A program made the translations under genes and the position numbers. DNA of 42,415 nt from Bryobacterales bacterium (GTDB taxonomy: Bacteria > Acidobacteriota > Terriglobia > Bryobacterales > Bryobacteraceae), in assembly GCA_027324255.1 (NCBI GenBank), contig DAHVTI010000130.1, positions 1 to 42,415 on the forward strand. The letters run 5' to 3'. The notes under the pieces were generated by a model, which saw only the letters and a list, made by a program, of their open reading frames with translations, ran no database searches and was not told the origin of the DNA. Shown in pieces: positions 25,338 to 34,572 of this stretch; position 1 is the stretch's first letter, and each line of letters opens with the position of its first letter.

Positions 25338-27591
25338 GTTGGCTCTGCTGCTGCTGGCGGCGGTGCTGGCGGGAGCACAGCCCCAGCAGGAGGCGCTCGC
25401 CCGCCTGAAGGCCGGCGCCGCGGCGCTCGACAAGGGCGACAGCGCCGGCGCGGCCCGGCTGCTGGCGCCGCTCGCGGAGCAGCTTCCGCCCATCGCCGAT
25501 TACGTCTCCTTCTTCTTCGCGCAGGCGGAGGCGCAGAACAAGCGCTACGCCGCTGTGGCGCCGGCGCTGGAGCCGGTGTGGCGGGTCTCCCCCGTCTCCC
25601 CGCTGGCCGGCCGGGCCGCGGTGCTGGCCGCGCGCTCGCTGCTGGAAATTGGAGAGGCCCAGAAGGCACTGCTGGCACTGGCCCGCGCGCCCGCCGCGCG
25701 GTTGCCTCAGCCGCAGGCGGGCCTGCTGGAGGCCCGGGCGCAGGAGGCCGCCGGCGATCCCATCGCAGCCGCCGCCCGTTACCAGTTCGTCTACTTCGGA
25801 TATCCGACGGCGGACGAGGCCAAGGAGGCCGGCAGCGGACTGGGCCGTTTGGAGCGCGAACTCGGCGAACGCTTTCCGCCGGTGCTGCCGCAGGCGCGGC
25901 TGGAGCGGGCGCGACTGCTCATGGAAGGCGGCCGCGGCGCAGCCGCCCGCGCCGAACTGGAGGCGATGCTGCCGATGCTGGCCGGGCTGGAACGCCAGCA
26001 GGCGCGCGTCCGTATCGGCGCTGCCTGGTATTACCAGCGCAAGGCCGACGCGGCGGCGGAATGGTTGAGCGGCCTGGATCTTCCGGAAGCGGAAGCCGAC
26101 GCCGAGCGCCTCTACTACCTCGCCGCCAGCCACCGCCGCCGGGACAACGACGAGGCCATGTTGGCGGCCACTCAGGAGTTGGGCCGGCGCTACCCCAGTT
26201 CGCCCTGGCGTCTGGAGGCCCTGGTGATGTCCGGCAATGAGTTTCTGGTTCAGAACCAGCCGGCGCGCTTCGTTCCGCTCTACCAGGCCTGCGCGGATCT
26301 CTTCCCGGAATCCTCCGACGCGCCGTACTGCCATTGGAAGGAGGTGTGGCGCGCCTACCTTGAGCACCAACCGGCCGCCGCGGCTCTGCTGCGCGAGCAT
26401 CTCAGCCGGTATCCTTTGTCTGAGAAGGCCGGCGCGGCCCTTTACTTCCTCGGCCGGCTGGCCGAGGAGCAGGGCGATGCGGCCTACGCCCGGAGGATGT
26501 TCACGGAAATCCGGGACCGCTTCCCGAACTACTATTACGCGATCCAGGCGGCGGAGCGCCTGGCCCGGCCGGTGTTCCAGCGCGCCGGCAGTTCGGTTAC
26601 CGCCGAGCAGTTTCTGGCCTCCATCCGCTGGCCGGAGCGCACCCGCCAGGCCGACTTCACTGTGGACGCCGATACGCAGCGGCACCTGGATCGCGGCCGG
26701 CTGCTGGCCGCCGCCGGGTTGGAAAGGTGGGCGGAGATCGAGCTGCGCGACGGCGCCCGCAACGGAGGCAAGAAGTTTCCGCTGGCCGTGGAGCTGGCCG
26801 AAACGGCCGTACGGCGCGGCGCGCCCGACGTCGGACTGCGCTATGTGAAGGCCACCGTCCCCGAGTACCTGTGGATTCCGCGCGACACCGCCCCGCGCAG
26901 CTTCTGGAAGCTGGCGTTCCCGTTCCCGTTCCGCGCCGCCATTGAAAAGTATGCCCGGCAGCGCGACCTGGACCCGTTTCTGGTGGCCGCACTCATCCGC
27001 CAGGAGTCGGAGTTCGATCCGCGGGCCGTCTCCGTATCCAACGCCATCGGCCTGATGCAAGTGATGCCCGCCACCGGGCGGGAACTGGGCCGGCGCGTGG
27101 GTGTGCGCCGCGTCTACGTCAGCTCGCTCAAGAATCCGAATCTCAATCTGAACCTCGGCACCTACTACCTGCGGCGGCAGTTGGATGCCCGCAACGGGAG
27201 CATCGAGGAGACGCTGGCCGGCTATAACGCCGGTCCGAGCCGTATCCCCGTCTGGAAGGGCTGGGCCGACTTCCGGGAGCCGGCCGAGTTTGTTGAGACG
27301 ATCCCCTTCGGCCAGACGCGCGACTACGTCCAGATCATCCTGCGCAACGCCGATGTGTACCGCTGGCTCTATGCCGGCGAGCCGGCTCCGGCCGAAGCCG
27401 CCCAGGCCGCGCCGCGAGAAGCTGCAAAGAAAGCCACGACGAAGAAGGCCGCCGTGAAGAAGCCCGCCGCGAAGAGGTCCGTGGCCAAGAAGTCCACCGG
27501 GAGGAAGCCCACGGCGAAGAGGTCCACGGCAAAGAAGCCCGTGGCGAAACGCACCCCCAAAGGCAAGACCCTTGCAACCCGAAAGAAGTGA
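25288..27591 (+). CDS. slt: Slt70-like lytic murein transglycosylase with Lys-rich C-terminal tail
   Basis: 767 residues. A signal-like segment (LALLLLAAVLAGAQ, about 18-31) precedes a long alpha-helical TPR-like domain (30-530) and a catalytic SLT domain (about 550-700) with the catalytic Glu in ALIRQESEFDPRAVS, then NAIGLMQVMPATG and LAGYNAGPSR. It would cut peptidoglycan between MurNAc and GlcNAc in the periplasm to leave 1,6-anhydro ends. The last 60 residues are a low-complexity tail of repeated AKK, KKP and KRS units reminiscent of histone H1-type tails, absent from E. coli Slt. It overlaps the gene before by 50 bases and the next by 20 bases. Confidence 0.88.
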   Translation: MTSLRFSERTILGRSSKLALLLLAAVLAGAQPQQEALARLKAGAAALDKGDSAGAARLLAPLAEQLPPIADYVSFFFAQAEAQNKRYAAVAPALEPVWRVSPVSPLAGRAAVLAARSLLEIGEAQKALLALARAPAARLPQPQAGLLEARAQEAAGDPIAAAARYQFVYFGYPTADEAKEAGSGLGRLERELGERFPPVLPQARLERARLLMEGGRGAAARAELEAMLPMLAGLERQQARVRIGAAWYYQRKADAAAEWLSGLDLPEAEADAERLYYLAASHRRRDNDEAMLAATQELGRRYPSSPWRLEALVMSGNEFLVQNQPARFVPLYQACADLFPESSDAPYCHWKEVWRAYLEHQPAAAALLREHLSRYPLSEKAGAALYFLGRLAEEQGDAAYARRMFTEIRDRFPNYYYAIQAAERLARPVFQRAGSSVTAEQFLASIRWPERTRQADFTVDADTQRHLDRGRLLAAAGLERWAEIELRDGARNGGKKFPLAVELAETAVRRGAPDVGLRYVKATVPEYLWIPRDTAPRSFWKLAFPFPFRAAIEKYARQRDLDPFLVAALIRQESEFDPRAVSVSNAIGLMQVMPATGRELGRRVGVRRVYVSSLKNPNLNLNLGTYYLRRQLDARNGSIEETLAGYNAGPSRIPVWKGWADFREPAEFVETIPFGQTRDYVQIILRNADVYRWLYAGEPAPAEAAQAAPREAAKKATTKKAAVKKPAAKRSVAKKSTGRKPTAKRSTAKKPVAKRTPKGKTLATRKK

Positions 27592-28762
27592 ACGCTTCCG
27601 CGCCGCCCGTACCGCGCACTTCACCGAAAGCGTCATCCGCGAAACGACCCGCCTGGCCCTCCGCCACGGCGCCGTGAACCTGGCCCAGGGCTTCCCCGAC
27701 TTTCCCGCCCCGCAGGCGCTCAAGGACGCCGCCGCCCGCGCCATCGCCGACGACTTCAACCAGTACGCCATCACCTGGGGCGCCAAGCCGCTGCGCGACG
27801 CCATTGCCGCTAAGTACTTGCGCCATTATGGCCTGGAACTCGATCCTGAGCGCGAAATCACCGTCGTCTGCGGCTCCACCGAGGGCATGATCGCCTCCCT
27901 GCTGGCCACCACCAACCCCGACGACGAGGTGGTGATGTTCGAGCCCTTCTACGAAAACTACGGGCCCGACGCCGACCTCTGCTCCGCCCCCCGGCGCTAC
28001 GTCACCCTGCACCCGCCGGACTGGTCCTTCGACCCTGCCGAGCTGCGCGCCGCTTTTTCGCCGCGCACCAAGGCCATCGTCGTGAACTCGCCGCACAATC
28101 CCACCGGCAAGGTGTTCAGCCGCGAGGAGTTGGTTCAGATCGCCGCGTTGTGCCAGGAATTCGACGCGCTGTGCCTGACCGACGAGATCTACGAGCACAT
28201 CCTCTACGACGGCGCCGTGCACGTCCCCATGATGACCCTGCCGGGGATGCGGGACCGCACGGTGCTGGTGAACTCCATGTCGAAGACGTACTCTGTGACG
28301 GGCTGGCGCGTGGGTTGGGTACTGGCGGCTCCCGAGATCAGCTCCTCCGTCCGCAAGGTGCACGATTTCCTCACCGTCGGCGCCGCCGCGCCGCTGCAAC
28401 AGGCCGGAGTCGCCGCTCTTTCCCTGCCGGACGCCTACTACCAGGAACTGGCCGGCCACTACCAGCGCCGCCGGGGCCTGTTGACGGCCGCGCTCGAACG
28501 CTGCGGCTTCTCCCTAAACCGCCCTCGCGGCGCCTATTATGTCATGGCGAGTGCAGATTCTTTGGGGTATTCGGATGATCTTCTCTTGTCTAGTCATCTG
28601 ATTGAAAAAATTGGAGTTGCGGCTGTGCCAGGGAGCAGTTTCTTCCATCGAAAGAACCTCGGCCGCCGCTTTATTCGCTTCTGTTTCTGCAAAAAATATG
28701 AGACGCTAGAGCAAGCAGGACGACTTCTTAATGAAGCGTTTGGAGATGCCCGCAACGCCTGA
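27572..28762 (+). CDS. Class I/II PLP-dependent aminotransferase
   Basis: 396 residues of fold-type I. It has NLAQGFPDFPAP near the start, VNSPHNPTGKVF around 170, and SKTYSVTGWRVGW with the PLP lysine near 235; the substrate-carboxylate Arg lies in RFIRFCF. The closest known groups are the YbdL/kynurenine aminotransferase-like and DapC-like enzymes, so the natural substrate is open. The start is TTG 27572, 20 bases inside the transglycosylase gene. From about 28540 to the stop, third codon positions switch from mostly G/C to mixed A/T (GATGATCTT, ATTGAAAAAATT), unlike the rest of the gene, which suggests a recombined 3' end. Confidence 0.85.
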   Translation: MQPERSERFRAARTAHFTESVIRETTRLALRHGAVNLAQGFPDFPAPQALKDAAARAIADDFNQYAITWGAKPLRDAIAAKYLRHYGLELDPEREITVVCGSTEGMIASLLATTNPDDEVVMFEPFYENYGPDADLCSAPRRYVTLHPPDWSFDPAELRAAFSPRTKAIVVNSPHNPTGKVFSREELVQIAALCQEFDALCLTDEIYEHILYDGAVHVPMMTLPGMRDRTVLVNSMSKTYSVTGWRVGWVLAAPEISSSVRKVHDFLTVGAAAPLQQAGVAALSLPDAYYQELAGHYQRRRGLLTAALERCGFSLNRPRGAYYVMASADSLGYSDDLLLSSHLIEKIGVAAVPGSSFFHRKNLGRRFIRFCFCKKYETLEQAGRLLNEAFGDARNA

Positions 28763-28839
28763 TGTTCGCGCGCTGTGGATGATCGTTCCACCTGCAGTTC
28801 GAGGGAGCCCGACTGAAGGGGAGCCCCGAAAAGGGAGCC

Positions 28840-29226
28840 ATGATGCTGCCGAATTTCCTTTTGCCTGAACAAGAGATCCGGCAAAACGGTGCCGGGCCTG
28901 CTGTCGACATCCAGGACGCCGCCGGAGGGTTGTTCACCGTAACCTTGGGAATCCATCGCATTCTGGAACAGGAGAGCCTGGATCTTTGTATCAAAGGCTC
29001 GAGCGATGGAGACACCTGGGGCGACAAGCCCGTTGCCGCCTTCCCCCAGAAGTTTTATTGCGGTGTCTATTCTCTGGTGCTCGACCTCAGCGAGTGCCCC
29101 GACGTCCGTTACTTGCGTGCCGAATGGAAAGTGAACCGCTGGGGACGCGGCGAACCCACGCCCCTGTTTGGCATCTACGTCTTTGCTGAACCGGTCAAGG
29201 ACGCCATGCTCAAAGCCGCCGTCTAA
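28840..29226 (+). CDS. Small conserved-looking protein of unknown function
   Basis: 128 residues. A second ATG at 28843 gives better spacing from AAGGGAG, so the real start may be one codon later. The sequence is beta-rich with spaced aromatic residues (LDLCIKGSSDGDTWGDKP, FPQKFYCGVYSLVLDL, YLRAEWKVNRWGRG) and has no signal peptide or membrane helix. It looks like a compact beta-sandwich, but no family is recognised. Base composition is closer to the atypical 3' end of the preceding aminotransferase than to the surrounding genes. Confidence 0.6.
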   Translation: MMLPNFLLPEQEIRQNGAGPAVDIQDAAGGLFTVTLGIHRILEQESLDLCIKGSSDGDTWGDKPVAAFPQKFYCGVYSLVLDLSECPDVRYLRAEWKVNRWGRGEPTPLFGIYVFAEPVKDAMLKAAV

Positions 29227-29232
29227 GGTTCG

Positions 29233-29275
29233 CAGCCTGTTGATCAGGCAGGACCTTACAGCCTGTTGATCAGGC
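29233..29275. repeat. Duplicated 17-bp palindromic unit at the larB 3' end
   Basis: CAGCCTGTTGATCAGGC occurs at 29233-29249 and 29259-29275. The second copy is the last codons of larB plus its stop; the first lies just beyond the stop. Each can fold as GCCTG/CAGGC. It looks like a short tandem duplication of the gene end. There is no T tract, so it is not an evident terminator. Confidence 0.5.
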
Positions 29276-30002
29276 TGGCCACGTACCCCCCGCCAAACCC
29301 GTTATCGATATTCACCACGCTGACGTTGCTCGCGCAACTGTTCAGCATGCCCAGCAGGGCCGCCAGGCCGTGGAAGCTCGCGCCGTAGCCCACGCTGGTC
29401 GGCACCGCGATCACCGGGCAGCTTACCAGCCCGCCCACCGCGCTAGGCAGCGCGCCTTCCATCCCCGCGCACACCACGATCACCCGGGCTTCCTTCAGCC
29501 GGTCGAAGTTGCCGAACAGGCGGTGGATGCCGGCCACGCCGACGTCGTGCACCTGTACCACCTCATTACCCATGATCTCGGCCGTGACCACGGCCTCCTC
29601 CGCCACCGGCAAGTCCGTGGTGCCGGCGCTCACGACGGCCAGCTTGCCTTTGCCCCGGGGGGAACGGTCGCGCCAGACGCGTAGCGCGCCGGAGAGGGGA
29701 AAGTACTCGGCTTCCGGGAAGCTGGCCCGCACCAACTCATAAACCTCCGGGGTGGTCCGCGTCGCCAGCACGTTGGCGGCCCGCTCCAGCAGCCGCGAGG
29801 CGATGCCCGCCACCTGCTCCTTTGTCTTGCCCTGGCCGAAGATGACCTCCGGCAAGCCCGTGCGGATCGCCCGGTGGTGATCCACAGTGGCGTAGCCCAG
29901 GTTCTCAAACGGCATGTGGCGCAGGCGCTCGATGGCGTCGTCCACGGCCATGTCACCGCCCCGCACCTGCTCCAGCAGGAGCTTCAACTGTTCCTGATCC
30001 AT
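29256..30002 (-). CDS. larB: Nickel-pincer cofactor biosynthesis protein LarB
   Basis: 248 residues, normal for LarB, which carboxylates and hydrolyses nicotinic acid adenine dinucleotide as the first step to the nickel-pincer nucleotide cofactor. The C-terminal half is an AIR-carboxylase (PurE)-like domain with [33 protein letters not shown] and [21 protein letters not shown] 30002 is chosen because GGAGGGA lies 7 bases upstream and it gives [16 protein letters not shown]; the ORF track start at 30581 is wrong. LarC, LarE and a nickel-pincer racemase are not in the window. Confidence 0.9.
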   Translation of the reverse strand: MDQEQLKLLLEQVRGGDMAVDDAIERLRHMPFENLGYATVDHHRAIRTGLPEVIFGQGKTKEQVAGIASRLLERAANVLATRTTPEVYELVRASFPEAEYFPLSGALRVWRDRSPRGKGKLAVVSAGTTDLPVAEEAVVTAEIMGNEVVQVHDVGVAGIHRLFGNFDRLKEARVIVVCAGMEGALPSAVGGLVSCPVIAVPTSVGYGASFHGLAALLGMLNSCASNVSVVNIDNGFGGGYVASLINRL

Positions 30003-30019
30003 GTCGAGTCCCTCCCCCC

Positions 30020-30487
30020 TTAGAAATCCAATAACATCCCGGGCTTCAGCCCGTTGGCGGCGGCGGTGCCGGCCGGAACCTCCAGCACGAACGACGCCGG
30101 GAACGCTCCGCCGTAGCTCGGACACTGCTGCCTGGGGCCGGGGCACGGCGGCGCCTTGTGTACGATCTGCACGATTTTCTTGCCCTTGTCCAGCCAGATC
30201 AGGTCCAGCGGCACCTTCACCTGGTACATCCAGTATCCGTAGTAGCCCTCTTTGCCGTGATAAAAAAGCATGCCCCGATTCTCCGGCAGCGCTTCCCGGA
30301 ACATCATGCCGTTCAGCATGTCCTGCCGGTTGATCATCTGCTCGGCCCGGATCTCCTTGCCGTTGGGCAGCTTCACCGGCACCGTCCGGTAATCCTCGGC
30401 CCGGATCGCCTTCGGTTCCTGGCTGCACCCGCCCAGGGCCAGAACAGCCGCGGCCACGAGCGCCATCCGCAGGTTGTCGAATCGCAT
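30020..30487 (-). CDS. DUF192 family lipoprotein
   Basis: 155 residues with a lipoprotein signal peptide ending LALGGC (lipobox Cys at about 21). The body matches DUF192: [42 protein letters not shown], and ending with [10 protein letters not shown]. Function of the family is unknown. It ends 17 bases upstream of larB on the same strand. Its start is close to the start of the divergent mqnP gene, so the promoters must overlap or lie inside coding sequence. No clear Shine-Dalgarno sequence precedes the ATG. Confidence 0.83.
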   Translation of the reverse strand: MRFDNLRMALVAAAVLALGGCSQEPKAIRAEDYRTVPVKLPNGKEIRAEQMINRQDMLNGMMFREALPENRGMLFYHGKEGYYGYWMYQVKVPLDLIWLDKGKKIVQIVHKAPPCPGPRQQCPSYGGAFPASFVLEVPAGTAAANGLKPGMLLDF

Positions 30488-30519
30488 CGATTAAAATGGT
30501 ATCGAGATTCCCGCCCGGA

Positions 30520-31440
<921 letters not shown>

Positions 31441-31444
31441 ACCA

Positions 31445-32578
31445 ATGATGCCCGACCTGTCTCAACCCGTCATCGACGATCCCCGCCTGCTGCCCGTGCT
31501 CGAGAAAGTCCGGCGCCGGGAGCGGCTCTCCTACGACGACGGGCTGGCTCTCTACCGCTCGCCCGACCTGCTCGCCGTCGGCTACATGGCCAACCTCGTC
31601 CGCGAGCGCCTGCACGGCAACGTCACATTCTTCAACGTCAACCGCCACATCAACCCCACCGACGTCTGCGTGGCCTCCTGCAAGCTCTGCGCGTTCGGCA
31701 AGAAGGTGCGCGACCCCAAGGCCTACACCATGTCGCTCGAGGACGTCTGGGCCCGCGCCGCCCAGGGCGTCAGCGAGGCCGTGACGGAGTTCCACATCGT
31801 CGGCGGCCTGCATCCCGAGCTCACCGTGGACTGGTACTGCGAGATGCTGCGCGGCCTGAAGCAGCGCTTCCCGCAGGTGCACCTGAAGGCCTTCACCATG
31901 GTGGAGATCGCCTACTTCGCCAAGCGCTTCAAGCTGTCCGCCGAAGAGGTGCTGCGCCGCCTGCGCGACGCCGGCATGGACTCCATGCCCGGCGGCGGCG
32001 CCGAGATCTTTTCAGAGCGCGTGCGCCGCATCATCTGCGACCACAAGATCGACGGCGGCGAGTGGCTCGAAATCGCCGCCATGGCGCACAGGATGGGCAT
32101 CAAGTCCAACTGCACCATGCTCTACGGCCACATCGAGAACGAGGAGGACCGCGCCGATCACCTCGTCAGGCTCCGCGCCGTGCAGGATGAAACCGGCGGC
32201 TTCGTCACTTACATCCCGCTCGCCTTCCACCCCGACAACACGCCGCTCGAACACGTCCCCAAGACCACCGGCTTCGCCGATCTCAAGAACATCGCCGTCG
32301 CCCGCCTGCTGCTCGACAACATCCCGCACATCAAGGCCTACTGGGTGATGATGACGCCCAAGATCGCGCAGGTGGCGCAGCGCTTCGGCGCCGACGATAT
32401 CGACGGCACCGTGGTGGAAGAAAAGATCTATCACGACGCGGGAGCCGAGACTTCGCAGGGCCTGCGCCGCGGAGAGCTCCTGCGCCTGATCCGCGCCGCC
32501 GGCCGCGAACCGGTGGAGCGAGACACGGCCTACAACCGCGTCGAGCGATCCGAGTCCACGTTCGAAATCCTGGTTTGA
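31445..32578 (+). CDS. mqnE: Aminodeoxyfutalosine synthase (radical SAM)
   Basis: 377 residues. The radical-SAM cysteine motif is CVASCKLCAF (CxxxCxxC), preceded by FFNVNRHINPTDVC. Family segments HIVGGLHPELTVDWYCEML and GGGAEIFSERVR follow, and the protein is of normal MqnE length. The enzyme joins a chorismate-derived enolpyruvyl benzoate to SAM-derived adenosyl to make aminodeoxyfutalosine, an early menaquinone step. AGGAG lies about 8 bases before the ATG at 31445. The gene starts 4 bases after the mqnP stop, so they form an operon. It ends 4 bases from the convergent cupin gene. Confidence 0.94.
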   Translation: MMPDLSQPVIDDPRLLPVLEKVRRRERLSYDDGLALYRSPDLLAVGYMANLVRERLHGNVTFFNVNRHINPTDVCVASCKLCAFGKKVRDPKAYTMSLEDVWARAAQGVSEAVTEFHIVGGLHPELTVDWYCEMLRGLKQRFPQVHLKAFTMVEIAYFAKRFKLSAEEVLRRLRDAGMDSMPGGGAEIFSERVRRIICDHKIDGGEWLEIAAMAHRMGIKSNCTMLYGHIENEEDRADHLVRLRAVQDETGGFVTYIPLAFHPDNTPLEHVPKTTGFADLKNIAVARLLLDNIPHIKAYWVMMTPKIAQVAQRFGADDIDGTVVEEKIYHDAGAETSQGLRRGELLRLIRAAGREPVERDTAYNRVERSESTFEILV

Positions 32579-32582
32579 CCCC

Positions 32583-32996
32583 TCAGCCCCGAGCCCGGCC
32601 CAGCGTGAACAGGTAATAGCGCGCCGGCGTCTGGCCCACGTTGCGGAAGCCGTGCTCCTCGTTGGTTCCGATGTAGGCCACCGAGCCCGGCCCGATGCGC
32701 GACTTGCGCCCTTCGATGTCCGCCTCCAGCGTCCCTTCCAGCACGAACAGCAGCTCTTCGTGCACGTGGCGGTGCGAGCCGTGCGGCATCTCGCCCGCCG
32801 GGATCTCCGTCATGTGCAACTCAATGCCGAGCCCGCGGCTGGTGGCGCCGTTGAACACGGCGCGCGTCCGGCTGGTCTTGCCCTGCTTCACCGGCAGGTC
32901 TTCGAACCGGTAGGTCTTCGACTGCAGCGTGCCCTGGTCCTGCGCCTGCGCCAGAGCGGGCAGCAGGCTGGCCAGCGTGCGGCGTGAGATCTTCAT
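32583..32996 (-). CDS. Exported cupin-domain protein
   Basis: 137 residues from ATG 32996 (AGAGGAG 6 bases upstream); the ORF track frame starting at 33521 is mostly antisense noise. The N-terminus KISRRTLASLLPALAQAQ looks like a Tat or Sec signal. The cupin motifs are HGSHRHVHEELLFVLEGTLEADI (metal-binding His and Glu) and YIGTNEEHGFRNVG. Such single-domain cupins bind a metal and a small ligand; the reaction is unknown. It lies 11 bases downstream of the quinone oxidoreductase gene. Confidence 0.82.
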   Translation of the reverse strand: MKISRRTLASLLPALAQAQDQGTLQSKTYRFEDLPVKQGKTSRTRAVFNGATSRGLGIELHMTEIPAGEMPHGSHRHVHEELLFVLEGTLEADIEGRKSRIGPGSVAYIGTNEEHGFRNVGQTPARYYLFTLGRARG

Positions 32997-33007
32997 GTCC
33001 GGCTCCT

Positions 33008-33976
33008 CTACGGCACCAGAAGCAGCTTGCCCGTGGTGCGGCGCGACGCCAGCGCGGTCTGCGCCTCGCCAGCGCCGGCCAGCTTGTACACCTTGTCGAT
33101 GTGCAGCTTGAACCGGCCCGACTCCAGCCAGTGGAACACGTCTCTCGCGCGCCCCTCCAGTTCCTCGCGGTTGGCGCAGTAATGCGCCAGCGTGGGCCGC
33201 GTCAGAAAGAGGGAGCCCTTCTGGTTCAGCGTCAGCGGAGGAAACGGCGGCACTGCGCCGCTGGCGTTGCCGAAGGTCACCATCATGCCGCGCGGGCGCA
33301 GCGAGTTCAGGCTCTTGTCCCAGGTGGCGGCGCCGACCGAGTCGTAGACCACGTCCACGCCCCTGCCCCCGGTGAGCTTCTTCGTCTGGTATTCGAAATC
33401 GTCCTCGGTGTAGAGGATTACTTCGTCGCAGCCGGCCTTGCGCGCCGCCTCGGCCTTCTCCCGCGTGGAGGTGGTGCCGATGACGCGCGCGCCGCGCAGC
33501 TTCGCCGCGGCCACAATCCACTGGCCCGCGCCGCCGGCGGCGGCGTGCACCAGGCAGGTCTCGCCCGGCTTCAGCGGGTAGGTGGAGTGCGTCAGGTAGT
33601 GCGCCGTCATGCCCTGCAGCATCGACGCGGCGCCCGTCTCGAAGTCGATGGCATCGGGCAGCTTCACCAGTTGCCAGGCTGGCACGGCGGCGTATTCGGC
33701 GTAGGAGCCGCGCGCCATGGCGTAGGCGACGCGGTCGCCCGGCTTCACTGTGGTGACGCCGGCCGCCACGCTCTCCACCACGCCCGCCGCTTCCATGCCC
33801 AGTACCACCGGGGGCGGGGCGGGGTAGAGGCCGGTGCGGAAGTAGATGTCGATGAAGTTGACACCGGAAGCCTTGATCCGCACCAGCGCCTGCCCGTCGC
33901 CCGGCGCGGGCTTCGGCAGGTCTTCGTAGCGCAGTTTCTCCACGCCGCCGAACTCAGTGACAAAGACAGCTTTCAT
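33008..33976 (-). CDS. qor: NADPH:quinone oxidoreductase, zinc-independent MDR family
   Basis: 322 residues from ATG 33976, with GGAGGGC upstream. MKAVFVTEFGGVEKLRYEDLP and GVNFIDIYFRTGLYP are typical of quinone oxidoreductases of the medium-chain dehydrogenase superfamily. The nucleotide-binding loop is VHAAAGGAGQWIVAAAK and the quinone reductase motif VVYDSVGAATW follows. No zinc-ligand cysteines are seen. It would reduce quinones or enones with NADPH in the cytosol. Its start overlaps the stop of the upstream unknown gene by four bases (ATGA), so they are coupled. Confidence 0.88.
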   Translation of the reverse strand: MKAVFVTEFGGVEKLRYEDLPKPAPGDGQALVRIKASGVNFIDIYFRTGLYPAPPPVVLGMEAAGVVESVAAGVTTVKPGDRVAYAMARGSYAEYAAVPAWQLVKLPDAIDFETGAASMLQGMTAHYLTHSTYPLKPGETCLVHAAAGGAGQWIVAAAKLRGARVIGTTSTREKAEAARKAGCDEVILYTEDDFEYQTKKLTGGRGVDVVYDSVGAATWDKSLNSLRPRGMMVTFGNASGAVPPFPPLTLNQKGSLFLTRPTLAHYCANREELEGRARDVFHWLESGRFKLHIDKVYKLAGAGEAQTALASRRTTGKLLLVP

Positions 33977-34521
33977 GTTCGAATCGCCCTCCGGAGATGC
34001 ACGTATGCCGCGAATAGCAGCAGGTAGGTGAACGTCAGCGGGAACAGGGCCAGGCGCGCCAGAGTGGCCACCCCTTCGGCGCCCGAAAGCCCCGCCCGAA
34101 ACAGGACAAAATGCCGGATCGTCTTCCACTGGCCGCGGTCCAGCCAGAAGTAGTCGCCGTTTTCGTTGAGGATAAAGACCTTCGACGGAGCGTTGAGCGC
34201 CAGCGCCCACTTCCACTTGGTCATGATCGGCTCGCCCGAGCAGACCATGCCCAGGATGTCGTAGCGCATCTCGCTCAGGCGCGCGTACAGCCGCTTGCGC
34301 CCGGCCCGCCCCTGGTAGTCCGTGGTCCGGAACACCGTGCCGCGCGACTCGTCGAAGCCCGCGGGCAGGCCCGGGAAGCACGTGATCAGGTCCACGCGCT
34401 CGTTCGCCGGATGGCTCGAATAGAGGCCGGGCAACAGGTGCTCGATGAGATACCGCGACCCGCTCTCCACCAGCACCACCCGCCGGAACGCCGGGATGTG
34501 CTCTGAGATGTAATACCGCAA
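33973..34521 (-). CDS. Unknown protein with C-terminal membrane helix
   Basis: 182 residues. It opens MRYYISEHIPAFRRVVLVESGSRYLIEHLLP and contains the well-ordered segments DLITCFPGLPAGF, MVCSGEPIMTKWKWALAL and FILNENGDYFWLDRGQW. A single hydrophobic helix near the C-terminus (LALFPLTFTYLLLFAAYVHL) is followed by a few positive residues. The layout suggests a cytosolic domain anchored to the inner membrane by its tail. No family is recognised. It is the first gene of a coupled minus-strand group with qor and the cupin. Confidence 0.68.
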   Translation of the reverse strand: MRYYISEHIPAFRRVVLVESGSRYLIEHLLPGLYSSHPANERVDLITCFPGLPAGFDESRGTVFRTTDYQGRAGRKRLYARLSEMRYDILGMVCSGEPIMTKWKWALALNAPSKVFILNENGDYFWLDRGQWKTIRHFVLFRAGLSGAEGVATLARLALFPLTFTYLLLFAAYVHLRRAIRT

Positions 34522-34572
34522 GCTACGATTTTACCGCCTGGCTCCCTTTGCTACCGGCCCCTGTGGGCCGCC

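Noticed and set aside
27425-27590. CRISPR-like repeat pattern of AAGAAG/AAGCCC units
   Set aside because: Units are codon-based and degenerate, in frame with the Lys-rich tail of the transglycosylase; there are no spacers.
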